64,000 nucleotides of DNA from Prauserella cavernicola (GTDB taxonomy: Bacteria > Actinomycetota > Actinomycetes > Mycobacteriales > Pseudonocardiaceae). The position numbers and the translations under genes were made by a program. How positions within the stretch are numbered: the stretch's first letter is position 1; each line of letters opens with the position of its first letter. Below the pieces are notes generated by a model that did not search any database, was not told the DNA's origin, and saw nothing but the letters and a program-made list of their open reading frames with translations. The stretch is from positions 237,577 to 301,576 of the forward strand of contig NZ_JAENJH010000008.1 in NCBI RefSeq assembly GCF_016595675.1. Direction: 5' to 3'. Positions 53,061 through 62,511 of the stretch are shown piece by piece.

Positions 53061-53429
53061 ATGACGAAGTACTTCCTGAGCCTCCCGCACGACTCCGCCG
53101 AGGAGCCGACGATGGAGGACATGGACCCCGCCGAGCTGCAGGAGGTCATGGCCGCGGTCGGTGCGTTCAACACCGCCATTCAGGAGGCCGGCGCGTTCGT
53201 GACCGCTGGAGGCCTGCAGCCACCGTCGAGCGCGACCACGGTGGACTACTCGGGAGACAGCCCCGTACTCACACCGGGCCCGTTCGTCGAGGCCGATGAG
53301 TACCTCGGTGGCTTCTGGATCATCGAGGCCGAGAACGACGACGTCGCGATCGAATGGACCAAGCAGGCATCGAGGGCACTGCGAAGCAGGATCGAAGTAC
53401 GTGCCCTCCAGGAGGAGCCCGCAGCCTGA
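53061..53429 (+). CDS. YciI-family (YCII/DGPF) protein
   Basis: A 122-residue protein of the YCII/DGPF family: MTKYFLSLPHDSAEE at the start, a central FNTAIQEAGAFVTAGGLQP and TPGPFVEADEYLGGFWIIEAENDDVAIEWTKQ, the usual DGPFxExKExLxGFxxxxxxxxxEA pattern. Members are small dimeric proteins of uncertain enzymatic role, often encoded beside sigma factors or regulators. GAGGAG precedes the ATG. It follows a LAL regulator. Confidence 0.85.
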   Translation: MTKYFLSLPHDSAEEPTMEDMDPAELQEVMAAVGAFNTAIQEAGAFVTAGGLQPPSSATTVDYSGDSPVLTPGPFVEADEYLGGFWIIEAENDDVAIEWTKQASRALRSRIEVRALQEEPAA

Positions 53430-53775
53430 CGGTCCGGCCGGGGCGCGCTCGGGTAGCGCCGACGTCTGGGGAAAGGGGTCGGGCCGCGGTGCTCTTCCGC
53501 GGCGTGACCCGGCCAGGCGACGGCGAATCGTGCGAGCGCCCCACCGGGCGGGACGGCATCGCCGCCTTGCCGCCACCTTGGCACCTGCCTGCCGCTCATG
53601 CACGCTCGAAGAAGTCCGGGGGTCTGGCCGCGTACTCGTGCACCCGCACAACGCCGCAGCCAAGGCCGATCGAACTCGTTGCTCGGCTCAGCGGCCGTCC
53701 CGCATGGCCGTGAGTTCTCCCTGCGGATTCGAATTGACCAGTGCGCGAACTCGAGCCGGTGACGGTGCCCCTGCG
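53430..53775. other. Intergenic region, nothing recognised
   Basis: A 346-base gap between convergent genes. Frames on both strands lack ribosome binding sites and recognisable motifs. No strong hairpin was noticed. Confidence 0.4.
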
Positions 53776-54870
53776 CTACGACACGACGATCGAGGCGCGC
53801 GTGACCTCGCGTCGCGCCGACGCGTCAAGAGCATCGACGATGCGTTCGAGCGGGAACTCCGCGTCGACGAGCCCGTCGAACGGGAACCGGCCGCCCTGCT
53901 CGGCGAGGAAGTCGAGCGCCTGCTTGAGGTAGTACGGCGCATATCGGTCGACGTGCAGGACGCGCAGAGCACGACGGGTGGCGAGGCCCGGGTCGTAGTC
54001 GACGACGGAGCCGGGCGAGAGGTTGCCCATGACGAGGTAGGTTCCGCCCCGCCTGATCAGGGAGAGCCCCTCGGCGAACGCGGCTGGAACGCCCGTCACC
54101 TCGATCATGCCGTCAGGACCGTGCTGTTCGGTGAGGTCGTGGACCCAGGCACGCCGCTCGTCGGCATCCGGCATCGCGCTGATGTCGAGCGTGTGGTCCG
54201 CCCCGAACCGCCGGGCCTGCTCAAGGCGCGCGGGCACACCGTCGACGACGATGGTCCGGATGCCGCGTGTCGCCGCGACCGCGGTGGCGTAGAGGCCGAG
54301 CCCGCCCGCGCCCTGGATGAGGATCGTCTGGCCTGGGCCGAAGCAAGCCTGGTCGATTCCGTACATCACCTGGCTCAGTGCACAGTTCGCCGCGGCCGCG
54401 ACAGAGTCGGGCACGCGGTCCGGCACACGGTAGACGTGCTGTCGTGGTGTCGCGTAGTAGTGCGTGGCGAACGAGGTGTGGAAGTGAGGCCATTCGGTGG
54501 GTTGCTTGGCGTAGTGCTCGTAGGCGTTGTCGCACAGGTTCCACTCGCCGCGGACGCAGTGAAAGCAGCGCTCGCACGCCTGGAAATAGACGACGGCGAT
54601 CCGGTCACCGACCGCGAGCGGGGCTCCCGCGTTGTCCCGGTCGGTACCTTCGCCGAGCGCCGCGACCACTCCGGTCATCTCGTGGCCGATCCCGCCGGAG
54701 CGCTTCACCGGGTGCTTGCCGTTCCAGATGTGCAGTTCGGAGCCACAGACGTTCGCGCGGGTCGTGCGCATCACCAGTGCTCCGGGCCCTGGCTCGGGAA
54801 CGGGAAACTCCCGCAGTTCGAGCCTGCCGGGCTCGGTCATGTAGGCCAGCTTGCCTGTTTCGACGGTCAT
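53776..54870 (-). CDS. Zinc-dependent alcohol dehydrogenase (MDR)
   Basis: A 364-residue zinc MDR enzyme. Catalytic-zinc ligands are visible in TRANVCGSELHIW (Cys), GGIGHEMTGVV (His-Glu), and structural-zinc cysteines in FQACERCFHCVRGEWNLC. The NAD fold starts at GQTILIQGAGGLGLYATAVAATRGIRTIVVDG near residue 175. It would oxidise a polyol or hydroxyacid in the catabolic region. It is the last gene of the TRAP operon, 33 bases after dctM. ATG at 54870 precedes the conserved start TVETGKLAYMTEPGRLELREF. Confidence 0.88.
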   Translation of the reverse strand: MTVETGKLAYMTEPGRLELREFPVPEPGPGALVMRTTRANVCGSELHIWNGKHPVKRSGGIGHEMTGVVAALGEGTDRDNAGAPLAVGDRIAVVYFQACERCFHCVRGEWNLCDNAYEHYAKQPTEWPHFHTSFATHYYATPRQHVYRVPDRVPDSVAAAANCALSQVMYGIDQACFGPGQTILIQGAGGLGLYATAVAATRGIRTIVVDGVPARLEQARRFGADHTLDISAMPDADERRAWVHDLTEQHGPDGMIEVTGVPAAFAEGLSLIRRGGTYLVMGNLSPGSVVDYDPGLATRRALRVLHVDRYAPYYLKQALDFLAEQGGRFPFDGLVDAEFPLERIVDALDASARREVTRASIVVS

Positions 54871-54903
54871 ACTTCGACTCTCCACAGCGATAGTTCGGGT
54901 GAC

Positions 54904-56331
54904 TCACACGAGTGACGGGAGCGAGGTCACGATTGCGGGGGTGAATGCCAGCAAGGAGATGACGGCGAGATCGGAAAGGACGAACGGGACCGCTGCCTTG
55001 TAGATCTCCGACATCGGCATGGACTTCGGCGCGTACTGGCGCATGACGAACAGCGACATCCCGAACGGCGGCGTCACGGTGCCGATCTGGATCGCGATGA
55101 TCATCAGTATGCCGAACCAGATCGGATCGAATCCGGCGATGTGCACGATCGGCATGAACAGCGGGATCGTCAGGAGCACGATCGCGATCGACTCGAGGAA
55201 GAGCCCGAGGATGATCACGATCGCGAGCATGATGACCAGCAGCACGGTCGGATTGCCCGTGATGCCGGTGATCCCGTCCACGAATGCCGTCACGGTGCCG
55301 CTTCCCGCCATGACCCTGCCGTAGATCGTGGCCGCGGCGATGATGAGGAACACCATCCCCGTCGCGAGCAAGGTGTGCTTCAGTGCCGCGACAACGACCT
55401 CGCGGGTCAACCGGCGCTGCACGACGAGAATCACGGCCGTCAGGCCGACCGCGACAGCCGCGGCCTCGGTCGGCGTCGCGATCCCGAACAGGATGAGCGC
55501 GAGCACGCCGGCGATCATCCCGACCAGCGCGACCAGGTTGAGCAACGAGCCGCGCTGATCGTCCGAGGCGCCCGCCGGCCCCTTCGGAATCACGGCAGGG
55601 GCCTCGGTTGCCGTGGAGGTACCCGCGCCCAGGGCGCCCGAGCCGGCGTGTTTCCTCCGCTCCTTGGCCGCGTGTGCCGTGCGCGTGCCGAGCACGGCGG
55701 GCCGTTCGGCACCGCCGAAGAAGACCGACCAGGCCCCCACCACGACCGCGTAACCGAGCGCCATGAGAATGCCCGGAATGATGCCGGCGATCAGCAGTGG
55801 TCCGACCGGAACGCCTGCCGTGGCTCCCCACACGATGACGATCGTGCTGGGCGGGAGCACCACCGCGAGCCCGCCCGAACCGAGCACCGAGCCGACCGCG
55901 AGGCGGCGCGAGTACCCCCGCCGTTCCATCTCGGGTACGAGCGTGCCGGCGAGCATCGCGGTCGAGGCCATCACCGAGCCGGAGAGCACCCCGAGCACGG
56001 CGCCCATGCCGACGGAAAGGAACGCGAGCCTGCCGGGCAATCGCGCGAGCCCGCGCTCGGCCGCCCCGATCGCGGAAAAGGCCACGCCCGAGCGAAACAG
56101 GAGCTCGCCCATGAGGATGAACATCGGGATGGCCGTCAGGGTGAAGGTCGCCAGCCCCGAGACCATCGACACGACGGTCATCTCGATGCCAGGGGAGAAT
56201 CCGTAGAGCAGAACCGCGCCGACGGACGACACCACGAGCAACGCGACGGCGACCGGGATGCGCAGGAGCACCAGGATTCCCAGGCCCGCCACGAAGATCG
56301 CGAGCCACGTCGTTGGACTGAGATCGATCAT
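54904..56331 (-). CDS. dctM: TRAP transporter large permease (DctM)
   Basis: A 475-residue membrane protein with about 12-13 helices of the DctM type: LLRIPVAVALLVVSSVGAVLLYG, LTAIPMFILMGELLFRSGVAF, GGLAVVLPPSTIVIVWGATAGVPVGPLLIAGIIPG and the C-terminal TPPFGMSLFVMRQYAPKSMPMSEIY. A hydrophilic insertion near residues 235-265 separates the halves. With the small subunit and binding protein encoded upstream it imports an organic acid driven by Na+. It overlaps the small permease gene by four bases. Confidence 0.9.
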   Translation of the reverse strand: MIDLSPTTWLAIFVAGLGILVLLRIPVAVALLVVSSVGAVLLYGFSPGIEMTVVSMVSGLATFTLTAIPMFILMGELLFRSGVAFSAIGAAERGLARLPGRLAFLSVGMGAVLGVLSGSVMASTAMLAGTLVPEMERRGYSRRLAVGSVLGSGGLAVVLPPSTIVIVWGATAGVPVGPLLIAGIIPGILMALGYAVVVGAWSVFFGGAERPAVLGTRTAHAAKERRKHAGSGALGAGTSTATEAPAVIPKGPAGASDDQRGSLLNLVALVGMIAGVLALILFGIATPTEAAAVAVGLTAVILVVQRRLTREVVVAALKHTLLATGMVFLIIAAATIYGRVMAGSGTVTAFVDGITGITGNPTVLLVIMLAIVIILGLFLESIAIVLLTIPLFMPIVHIAGFDPIWFGILMIIAIQIGTVTPPFGMSLFVMRQYAPKSMPMSEIYKAAVPFVLSDLAVISLLAFTPAIVTSLPSLV

Positions 56332-56885
56332 GCTCGCCCTTCCCCGGACGCGTTCGCGGTGGCGTCGCGCTCGTCACCGACGGGGGCACCGGAGTGCAGC
56401 CGGTCGAGCGCGGTACGGAATTCGTTGACCGCGAACAGGACGAGGCCGACTGTGAGACCGAGCATCAGAATCCACCTCGGAAGCCCGAACGTTGACCCCA
56501 TCCGGATGCCGGTGCCGAGGTCGCGGACGAACAACTGGACGGCGAACCAGCCGAACGTGCCCGCGATCGCCGCGGTCACGAACCGCGATGCGACGTCGAG
56601 TTTGTGGTTGGTGCGCACGAAGCGACTCGGGATCAGGTCGACCCGCACGTTGCGGTCGTTCAGCGCGACCACGCCGAGCGCGAAGAAGACCGTCAGCGGC
56701 AGCGCGAACTCGGTCGACTCGAACAGGAACCTGTTCGGAGCCCTGAACACGTACCGCAGCACGACTCCCGCGATCGTCGCGAGCGCCATGTACACCAGAC
56801 CCGCGCCGGCGATCACGGCACTCGCGGTGGTCGCGGCTCGCAGTACCCGGTCGGCCTTGCCGGACGCGACCGTGCCGGACTTCAT
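56328..56885 (-). CDS. dctQ: TRAP transporter small permease (DctQ)
   Basis: A 185-residue four-helix membrane protein with the DctQ pattern (VVLRYVFRAPNRFLFESTEFALPLTVFFALGVVALNDRNVRVDLIPSRF). It bridges DctP and DctM in the TRAP complex. It overlaps both neighbours by four bases, so the three subunits are translationally coupled. Confidence 0.88.
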   Translation of the reverse strand: MKSGTVASGKADRVLRAATTASAVIAGAGLVYMALATIAGVVLRYVFRAPNRFLFESTEFALPLTVFFALGVVALNDRNVRVDLIPSRFVRTNHKLDVASRFVTAAIAGTFGWFAVQLFVRDLGTGIRMGSTFGLPRWILMLGLTVGLVLFAVNEFRTALDRLHSGAPVGDERDATANASGEGRA

Positions 56886-57904
56886 CGTGCCTCGTAGAAG
56901 TCGCGGACTTCGGTGGCCCGGGGCGCGCGTTGTTCAAGGAGTTCCCACCCGATGTCACGGGCACGTGACTGGAACCGCTCGGTTTCGGCTGCCGTGGGTT
57001 CCAGCAACTCCTTGCCGTCTCCTGCCCAGCGTTCGTACTCGTCCTCGACGACGGGCCGGTAGATGTCCGGCAGCGAGATCTCGAGTTCGGTCATCGCCTT
57101 GTCGAGCGCCTGGCGCGTACGGTCGTCGAGGCTGTGCCAGGTCTGGAGGTTCATGAGCAGCGGGTAGCGGATCGTCAGGTACGGCGCCATGTACGAGGCC
57201 TTGATGGGCTCGGCGATCCCGAGGTCGTACATGCCGCTGTTGCCTGCCGCGAAGCCGTCGATCGTCCCCCGCTCCATCGCCGTGTAGATCTCGCCGACCG
57301 GCATGTTCACGACCTCCGCGCCCAGCGCCTCCAGCATCGGCTGCTGCGTGGGGCCGCCCCGCATCAGCCAGCCCGTCAGGTCGGGATCGGCGATGTCGAT
57401 CTCGGTCCAGCGCGAGCCGAAGTGCAACATGTAGGCCATCTCGGAGATGGTCACGCCCAGTACACGCAGGCCCACTTCCTCGTGCCAGTTGTTGATGACG
57501 TCGAGTGCCCCTGACTCCCGGTCGACCGAGGGGGCGTTGGGTGTCAGGTCGAACACCTCGGCCTCCGGCAGGGTCTGCGTGTAGTACGCACTCGACACGC
57601 TCGCCAGATCGAGCGCTCCGCTCTGCACGTTCTCGGCAGCGTCGTTGGGAGCGATCGTCTCGGGACCACCGACGTAGTCGATCGTGATCCAGGGCGCGTC
57701 CTTCTCGAGGCGCTCGATCAGCTTCCAGAGCCCGAGGTTCTCCGGCGCGTCGCGGGTCTGCGTCGTCGCCAGGCGCAGGGTGACCTTGCCGTCCTTGGAC
57801 ACGACACCGCCGCCTGCCGAAAGACAACCGCTGAGGACCATCGAGGCGATGGCACCTGCCCCGAGGCGCAGTGCGGCTCGGCGCCGGTATGTGGGTGCTG
57901 ACAT
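56882..57904 (-). CDS. dctP: TRAP transporter solute-binding lipoprotein (DctP)
   Basis: A 340-residue periplasmic-type binding protein of the DctP family. The N-terminus has a twin-arginine-like run (RRRAALRLG) and a lipobox LSGC near residue 27, so it is a membrane-anchored lipoprotein. Conserved parts include TLRLATTQTRDAPENLGLWKLIERLE, GALDLASVSSAYY and the ligand-contact region AAGNSGMYDLGIAEPIKASYM. ATG at 57904 is chosen because it starts right before the signal peptide, with AAGGAG upstream. Substrate unknown; neighbouring hydroxyacid dehydrogenases suggest a hydroxycarboxylate. Confidence 0.88.
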   Translation of the reverse strand: MSAPTYRRRAALRLGAGAIASMVLSGCLSAGGGVVSKDGKVTLRLATTQTRDAPENLGLWKLIERLEKDAPWITIDYVGGPETIAPNDAAENVQSGALDLASVSSAYYTQTLPEAEVFDLTPNAPSVDRESGALDVINNWHEEVGLRVLGVTISEMAYMLHFGSRWTEIDIADPDLTGWLMRGGPTQQPMLEALGAEVVNMPVGEIYTAMERGTIDGFAAGNSGMYDLGIAEPIKASYMAPYLTIRYPLLMNLQTWHSLDDRTRQALDKAMTELEISLPDIYRPVVEDEYERWAGDGKELLEPTAAETERFQSRARDIGWELLEQRAPRATEVRDFYEAR

Positions 57905-57946
57905 CGTCGTCGCGTCTCCTTCTCGCCGTCGAGTCGGCCGAATTAT

Positions 57947-58122
57947 TGTCATATGATCTGACATTTGGCAACCAACCCAGTTCGGCCATCCAGTCAGGAC
58001 AAGGCGTCGAGATCGCCAAAATCCAGGCATATTTGCAGCTCAAAGCACACTCTCAGGCGGATCTGACGAACTTTCGCCATCGCCTCCAGATTGACGCCCA
58101 CTCGCCGATCGTCATACGATCC
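57947..58122. promoter_or_regulatory. Divergent promoter region with paired operator-like motifs
   Basis: TGTCATATGATCTGACA (57947-57963), an inverted repeat TGTCA-N7-TGACA, sits near the dctP start, and GATCGTCATACGATC (58107-58121) near the MFS start. Both share the core GTCATANGATC. This resembles operator pairs of GntR/FadR-type repressors, and a GntR-type gene starts at 63901. Confidence 0.6.
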
Positions 58123-58150
58123 GCCGCGACGAGGACCAAGGAGGATTCTC

Positions 58151-59521
58151 ATGTCGAATGCGAGCGAGCCGAGCGGCTCCTCCCCCGCGGAGCCTCGGCG
58201 AGACATGCGCCGCGTCGCCATCGCGGTCGGGATCGGCAACTTCATGGAGTGGTTCGACTGGGGCCTCTACGGCTTCTTCGCGACCATCATCGGAGCGCAG
58301 TTCTTCGCCGACTCGTCACCCGTTGTCGGCCTGCTGTCAGCTCTCGGCGTCTTCGCCGTCGGGTTCGTGTTCCGGCCTATCGGCGGCTTCGTACTCGGCC
58401 CCATCGGCGACAAGTACGGGCGCAGGGTCGCGCTGTCCATCGCCGTCCTCCTCATGGGATTCGGCACGACGATGATCGGCCTGCTGCCGACCTACGCGGA
58501 GATCGGCATCTGGGCGCCCATCCTGCTCGTGCTGATGCGGTGCCTGCAGGGCTTTTCGACAGGGGGCGAAGCCACTGGAGCCAACGCCTTCATGGTCGAG
58601 AGCGCGCCAGGGCACCAGCGCGGGCGCTACGGCAGCATCAACTCCGCATCCTCGGCCGCCGCGCTGCTGTCGGCGAGCCTGCTCGCGCTGTGGCTCACCA
58701 CCGGCCTGTCGGAGGACGACCTCAACTCGTGGGGCTGGCGACTGCCGTTCATCCTCTGTGCCCCGCTCGCACTGGCCGGTCTCTACCTTCGCCTCAAGCT
58801 CGAGGACACCCCCGTGTTCGAGCACATCAAGCAGGAGCAGGAGATCGACCATTCGCCCCTGTGGCGCAAGATCGTGCGAGACCGCAGGCCGGTTCTGCTG
58901 ACGCTCGCGATCGGTGCCGTGCAAGGCATCGGCTACTACTACCTCGGCACCTACGCGGTGAACCTGCTGACCGTCTCGGTCGGCCTCGAACGCGCCGACG
59001 CGCTCGCGCTCATCGCCGTCGCACTGGCGATCTACATCGGATTCTGTGTCGCGGCGGGCTTCGCGATCGACCGGTTCGGCCGCCGTAGCGTCAACCTCGT
59101 CGGCACCCTCGGCTTCGTCCTCTCGTTGTTCCCCGTCTTCGCTCTGCTGGCCACCGGCGACGGCTTCCTCATCGTGCTCGGTCTGACCGTGCTGGGACTG
59201 TTCCAGTCGCTGGTGAGCGTGTCGACCGTCGTGCTCATGGTCGAGCTGTTCCCGTCGACCTCGCGGGCGAGCGGCAGCGCGTTCGGGTTCAACTTCGCGA
59301 ACGTCATCTTCTCCGGCCCCGGCCCCTACATCGCCGCGTGGCTCGCCGCCTCGACCGGCAGCGCCGTGGCACCGGCCGGATACCTCGTCGTCGTCTCGCT
59401 GCTCGCGCTGCCGATCCTCTACCGCTGGCTGCCCGAGACGAAGAACCGCGATCTCAACAGCACGGACGCCGTCGCGCACCACCAGCCCAGCTCGCGCGCA
59501 AAGGAGAACAGCAGCGCATGA
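58151..59521 (+). CDS. MFS transporter, metabolite:H+ symporter (MHS) family
   Basis: A 456-residue 12-helix MFS protein. The start region VAIAVGIGNFMEWFDWGLYGFFATIIGAQFF and loop motif GPIGDKYGRRVALSIAV are typical of the MHS family (KgtP, ProP, ShiA relatives), which import carboxylates, betaines or shikimate with protons. ATG at 58151 is preceded by AAGGAGG. It heads the plus-strand catabolic operon and overlaps the next gene. Confidence 0.9.
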   Translation: MSNASEPSGSSPAEPRRDMRRVAIAVGIGNFMEWFDWGLYGFFATIIGAQFFADSSPVVGLLSALGVFAVGFVFRPIGGFVLGPIGDKYGRRVALSIAVLLMGFGTTMIGLLPTYAEIGIWAPILLVLMRCLQGFSTGGEATGANAFMVESAPGHQRGRYGSINSASSAAALLSASLLALWLTTGLSEDDLNSWGWRLPFILCAPLALAGLYLRLKLEDTPVFEHIKQEQEIDHSPLWRKIVRDRRPVLLTLAIGAVQGIGYYYLGTYAVNLLTVSVGLERADALALIAVALAIYIGFCVAAGFAIDRFGRRSVNLVGTLGFVLSLFPVFALLATGDGFLIVLGLTVLGLFQSLVSVSTVVLMVELFPSTSRASGSAFGFNFANVIFSGPGPYIAAWLAASTGSAVAPAGYLVVVSLLALPILYRWLPETKNRDLNSTDAVAHHQPSSRAKENSSA

Positions 59522-60354
59522 CCACCATCTCGCCGACATGGCGTGTGACGATCGCGAAATACGGCACCCGGTCGACGACGAAGTCCGACGTCTACCTCAA
59601 CCACCACATCTACGGGCAGCCCGACGTTCCGATCGGCATGGACTACTTCGTCTGGGTCCTGCAGCGGCCAGGGCGCACGATCGTCGTCGACACCGGCTTC
59701 TCGGAAGCGGGTGGCGCGGCGCGGAACAGGACGTTCGTCGCGGAGCCCGCACGGATCTTCGCCGAGCTGGGCGTCGATCCCGACGACGCGCCGACGGTCG
59801 TGGTCACGCACGCCCACTACGACCACATCGGCAATCTGGGGCTGTTCCCCCGGTCGGAGATCGTCATCTCGGCAGCGGAACTCGCGTTCTGGACGGGGCC
59901 GCTGGCCGGGCGCGCGCAGTTCGCGCACTCCGTCGAGGCCGACGAGATCGCCCACCTCGCCGCCGCGAACGAGGCTGGACGGGTGCGCACATTCGACGAC
60001 GAGCTCGAACTCGACGCGGGAGTGCGGCTCATCCGCGTCGGCGGTCACACCCCGGGGCAGAGCATCGTGCTCGTCGCCACCGACGAAGGACCGGTGCTGC
60101 TCGGCTCCGACGCGGTGCACTACTACGAGGAATACGACAGCGACATGCCGTTCGCCTTCGTGGCCGAACTGCCCGCGATGTACTCCGGTTTCGACCGGAT
60201 CAGGGCGATGCTCGCCGACGGCACCGCGAAGCATCTCGTCTCGGGACACGACCCCGACACACTCGCCCGGTTCCGTCCGGTCGAGGACGGCGCGCTCGCC
60301 GGGATCGCGGCGACGATCGGATCCATCGACACCAACGCCGAGGAGGCGCAGTGA
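59518..60354 (+). CDS. Metallo-beta-lactamase-fold hydrolase, AHL-lactonase-like
   Basis: A 278-residue MBL-fold enzyme. The metal site THAHYDHIGN (HxHxDH), a further ligand in RVGGHTPGQS, and the Asp in LLGSDAVHYYEEY are intact. The N-terminal YLNHHIYGQPDVPIGMDYFVWVLQRPGRTIVVDTGF resembles N-acyl-homoserine-lactone lactonases (AiiA/AttM type), which open lactone rings. In a catabolic operon it more likely hydrolyses a lactone intermediate. ATG at 59518 overlaps the MFS stop. Confidence 0.85.
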   Translation: MTTISPTWRVTIAKYGTRSTTKSDVYLNHHIYGQPDVPIGMDYFVWVLQRPGRTIVVDTGFSEAGGAARNRTFVAEPARIFAELGVDPDDAPTVVVTHAHYDHIGNLGLFPRSEIVISAAELAFWTGPLAGRAQFAHSVEADEIAHLAAANEAGRVRTFDDELELDAGVRLIRVGGHTPGQSIVLVATDEGPVLLGSDAVHYYEEYDSDMPFAFVAELPAMYSGFDRIRAMLADGTAKHLVSGHDPDTLARFRPVEDGALAGIAATIGSIDTNAEEAQ

Positions 60355-61202
60355 TGAGCACGGCAGGACGGTTCGAGGGAAAGGTCGCGGTCGTCACCGG
60401 CGCGGCCTCGGGACTGGGGCGGGCGTCGGCGTTACGACTTTCCGGAGAAGGCGCGAACGTCGTCGCGGTCGACATCGACACGGACGCCGTCACCGCCGTC
60501 GCGGCCGAGCTGCCGACACGCTCCATCGCGATCGGCGGCGACGTCTCGAGAGAGACCGACGTCGAGGCCTACATGCGCGCCGCCGTCGACACCTTCGGCC
60601 GCGTCGACCTGCATCACCTCAACGCCGGTGTCTTCGGCAGCTTCGCGACGCTGCCCGACCTCGAAGTCGACGACTTCGAGCGCGTGATGGCCGTCAACGT
60701 CCGAGGCCCGTTGCTGGGATTGCGGGCCGCGTTCCGGCACTGGCGGACGACCGGTGAGCGCGGAACGATCGCGCTCACCGCGTCCATCGCGAGCCTCACC
60801 GGTGCGGCCGACCTGGTTCCCTACCAGGTTTCCAAGCACGCGGTCACCGGCCTCGTCCGGTCGGCGGCCGTCTACGGCGGCCCGCTCGGCATCCGGGTCA
60901 ACGCGGTCGCGCCAGGGATCGTGCCGACCGAACTGTTCCGGAACGCGGCCTCAGCAACGGGCGGAAAGAACGACATGTCGCGCCGCGCGTCCACCGCGCC
61001 ACTGCGCCGCGCCGGCAGGGCGGAGGAAATCGCGGGCGTCGTCTCGTTCCTGCTTTCCGACGACAGCTCGTACCTGACGGGGCAGCTCGTCGCCGCCGAC
61101 GGCGGCGCGTCGGTCGTGAACACCGTGCGGCCATCGGGCGGCGCGGGCGCGTGGGACACCGAGGTCGTGGACTCCGCCTTGTACGAGGGGTGGGTCCGAT
61201 GA
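60354..61202 (+). CDS. Short-chain dehydrogenase/reductase
   Basis: A 282-residue classical SDR. Cofactor motif VAVVTGAASGLGRASALRL, NAG motif HLNAGVFGS, catalytic Ser/Tyr/Lys in LTASIASLTGAADLVPYQVSKHA and C-terminal SSYLTGQLVAADGG are all present; Asp-Ile-Asp after the second strand suggests NAD(H). It oxidises or reduces a hydroxy group of the operon substrate. Starts and stops overlap the flanking genes. Confidence 0.9.
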   Translation: MSTAGRFEGKVAVVTGAASGLGRASALRLSGEGANVVAVDIDTDAVTAVAAELPTRSIAIGGDVSRETDVEAYMRAAVDTFGRVDLHHLNAGVFGSFATLPDLEVDDFERVMAVNVRGPLLGLRAAFRHWRTTGERGTIALTASIASLTGAADLVPYQVSKHAVTGLVRSAAVYGGPLGIRVNAVAPGIVPTELFRNAASATGGKNDMSRRASTAPLRRAGRAEEIAGVVSFLLSDDSSYLTGQLVAADGGASVVNTVRPSGGAGAWDTEVVDSALYEGWVR

Positions 61203-62107
61203 CGCCGCGGGTCGGGTTCGTCGGACTCGGGAACATGGGCGGCCGCATGACGCGGTGCCTTGTCGACGCCGGCATCGACGTGCTGGGCTTCGACGCGCGT
61301 GCCGACGTGATCGCCGCCGTCGGGGCTGCCCCCGCGCCGAGCGCGGCGCACGTCGCGAGGGAGAGCGACATCGTCCTGCTCTCGTTGCCGGACAGCAGGG
61401 TCGTGGAGAGCGTCGTGTACGGCGAGGGCGAGCTCCTCGCGGCACTGCGGCCAGCAACCGTGGTCGTCGACCTCAGCACCTCGGCTCCGGCCTCGACACG
61501 ACGGATTGCGGCCGATGCCGCTGAACGTGGCGCGACGTGGATCGACGCGGGCATTTCCGGCGGAGCGGCCGCGGCCGAGCGTGGCGCCCTCACCCTGATG
61601 GTCGGCGGCGATCCGGCGGCCCTCGACAGCGTGCGACCGGTGCTCGACCACCTCGCGACGAAGATCGTGCACTGCGGCGACATCGGCGCCGGGCACACGG
61701 TCAAGCTGCTCAACAACTTCCTCAACGCCGTGACGCTGTCGGCGACGTCGGAAGTGATGGTCGCCGCGAAGAAGGCCGGACTCGACCTCGACAACGTCCT
61801 CGACGTCATCAACGCGAGTTCAGGCGAGAGCTTCGCGAGCCGCAACCGGTTCCCGCACATCATCCACGGCGACTATCTCGAGGGTGGCCTGACGAACACC
61901 TTGATGCTCAAGGACGTGACGCTCTACCTCGACCTGGTCGCCGAACTCGGTGTCACGAGCCTCAATTCCCCCGGCCCTGTCGCGAGTTTCGGACTCGCGC
62001 GGGCGCTCGGATACGCGGACCAGATCAGTAACAGGGTCGTCGACGCGATCGGCGACGTCTCGGGCGGCGTTCGGCTGCACGACGCGAACACGGAGGAGCG
62101 CGCATGA
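61199..62107 (+). CDS. 3-hydroxyisobutyrate-dehydrogenase-family enzyme (beta-hydroxyacid dehydrogenase) 1
   Basis: A 302-residue beta-hydroxyacid dehydrogenase. Rossmann start RVGFVGLGNMGGRMTRCLVDAG, substrate-binding DAGISGGAAAAERGALTLMVGG and the catalytic Lys in GHTVKLLNNFLNAV are conserved. It would act on 3-hydroxyisobutyrate, tartronate semialdehyde or a similar hydroxyacid. A paralogue is encoded at 62902-63867, so the pathway may have two related steps. Confidence 0.9.
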   Translation: MTPRVGFVGLGNMGGRMTRCLVDAGIDVLGFDARADVIAAVGAAPAPSAAHVARESDIVLLSLPDSRVVESVVYGEGELLAALRPATVVVDLSTSAPASTRRIAADAAERGATWIDAGISGGAAAAERGALTLMVGGDPAALDSVRPVLDHLATKIVHCGDIGAGHTVKLLNNFLNAVTLSATSEVMVAAKKAGLDLDNVLDVINASSGESFASRNRFPHIIHGDYLEGGLTNTLMLKDVTLYLDLVAELGVTSLNSPGPVASFGLARALGYADQISNRVVDAIGDVSGGVRLHDANTEERA

Positions 62108-62511
62108 TCCACATCTCGCCACGGCAACAGGCCGGAACAGCGGGGAAGGCAGGCTCTCAGTTCACTGGTGCGGCCTTTCCCTACATGACGATGGCGGCGA
62201 CCGACGGAGTCGTCATCAACACGGTCGATTTCACGCCGGGAGCACGCACGTACTGGCACTCGCACGAGCACGGGCAGATCCTGCAGGTTCTCGCCGGGCG
62301 CGGGCTGGCCCAGAGCGAAGGTGGCCCCGTCGTCGTCCTGCGCGTCGGCGACACCGTCTGGGTTCCGCCTGGCGAGCGGCACTGGCACGGCGCCGCGCCG
62401 GACAGCTTCATGGTGCACACGGCGATCTCGCTCGGCGAGACCGCCTGGGATGTGCCCGTGGCAGAGGACGAATACCGCGCTACCGCCACGGAAGGCGAGG
62501 AGAACGACTGA
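62104..62511 (+). CDS. Cupin-domain protein
   Basis: A 135-residue single-domain cupin. The metal motif reads TYWHSHEHGQILQVLAGRG and the second motif VWVPPGERHWHGAA, giving His/His/Glu(Gln)/His ligands. It is often found together with carboxymuconolactone decarboxylase-like proteins, as here. It may be an isomerase, decarboxylase or lyase acting on a pathway intermediate. It overlaps the preceding gene by four bases. Confidence 0.87.
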   Translation: MIHISPRQQAGTAGKAGSQFTGAAFPYMTMAATDGVVINTVDFTPGARTYWHSHEHGQILQVLAGRGLAQSEGGPVVVLRVGDTVWVPPGERHWHGAAPDSFMVHTAISLGETAWDVPVAEDEYRATATEGEEND

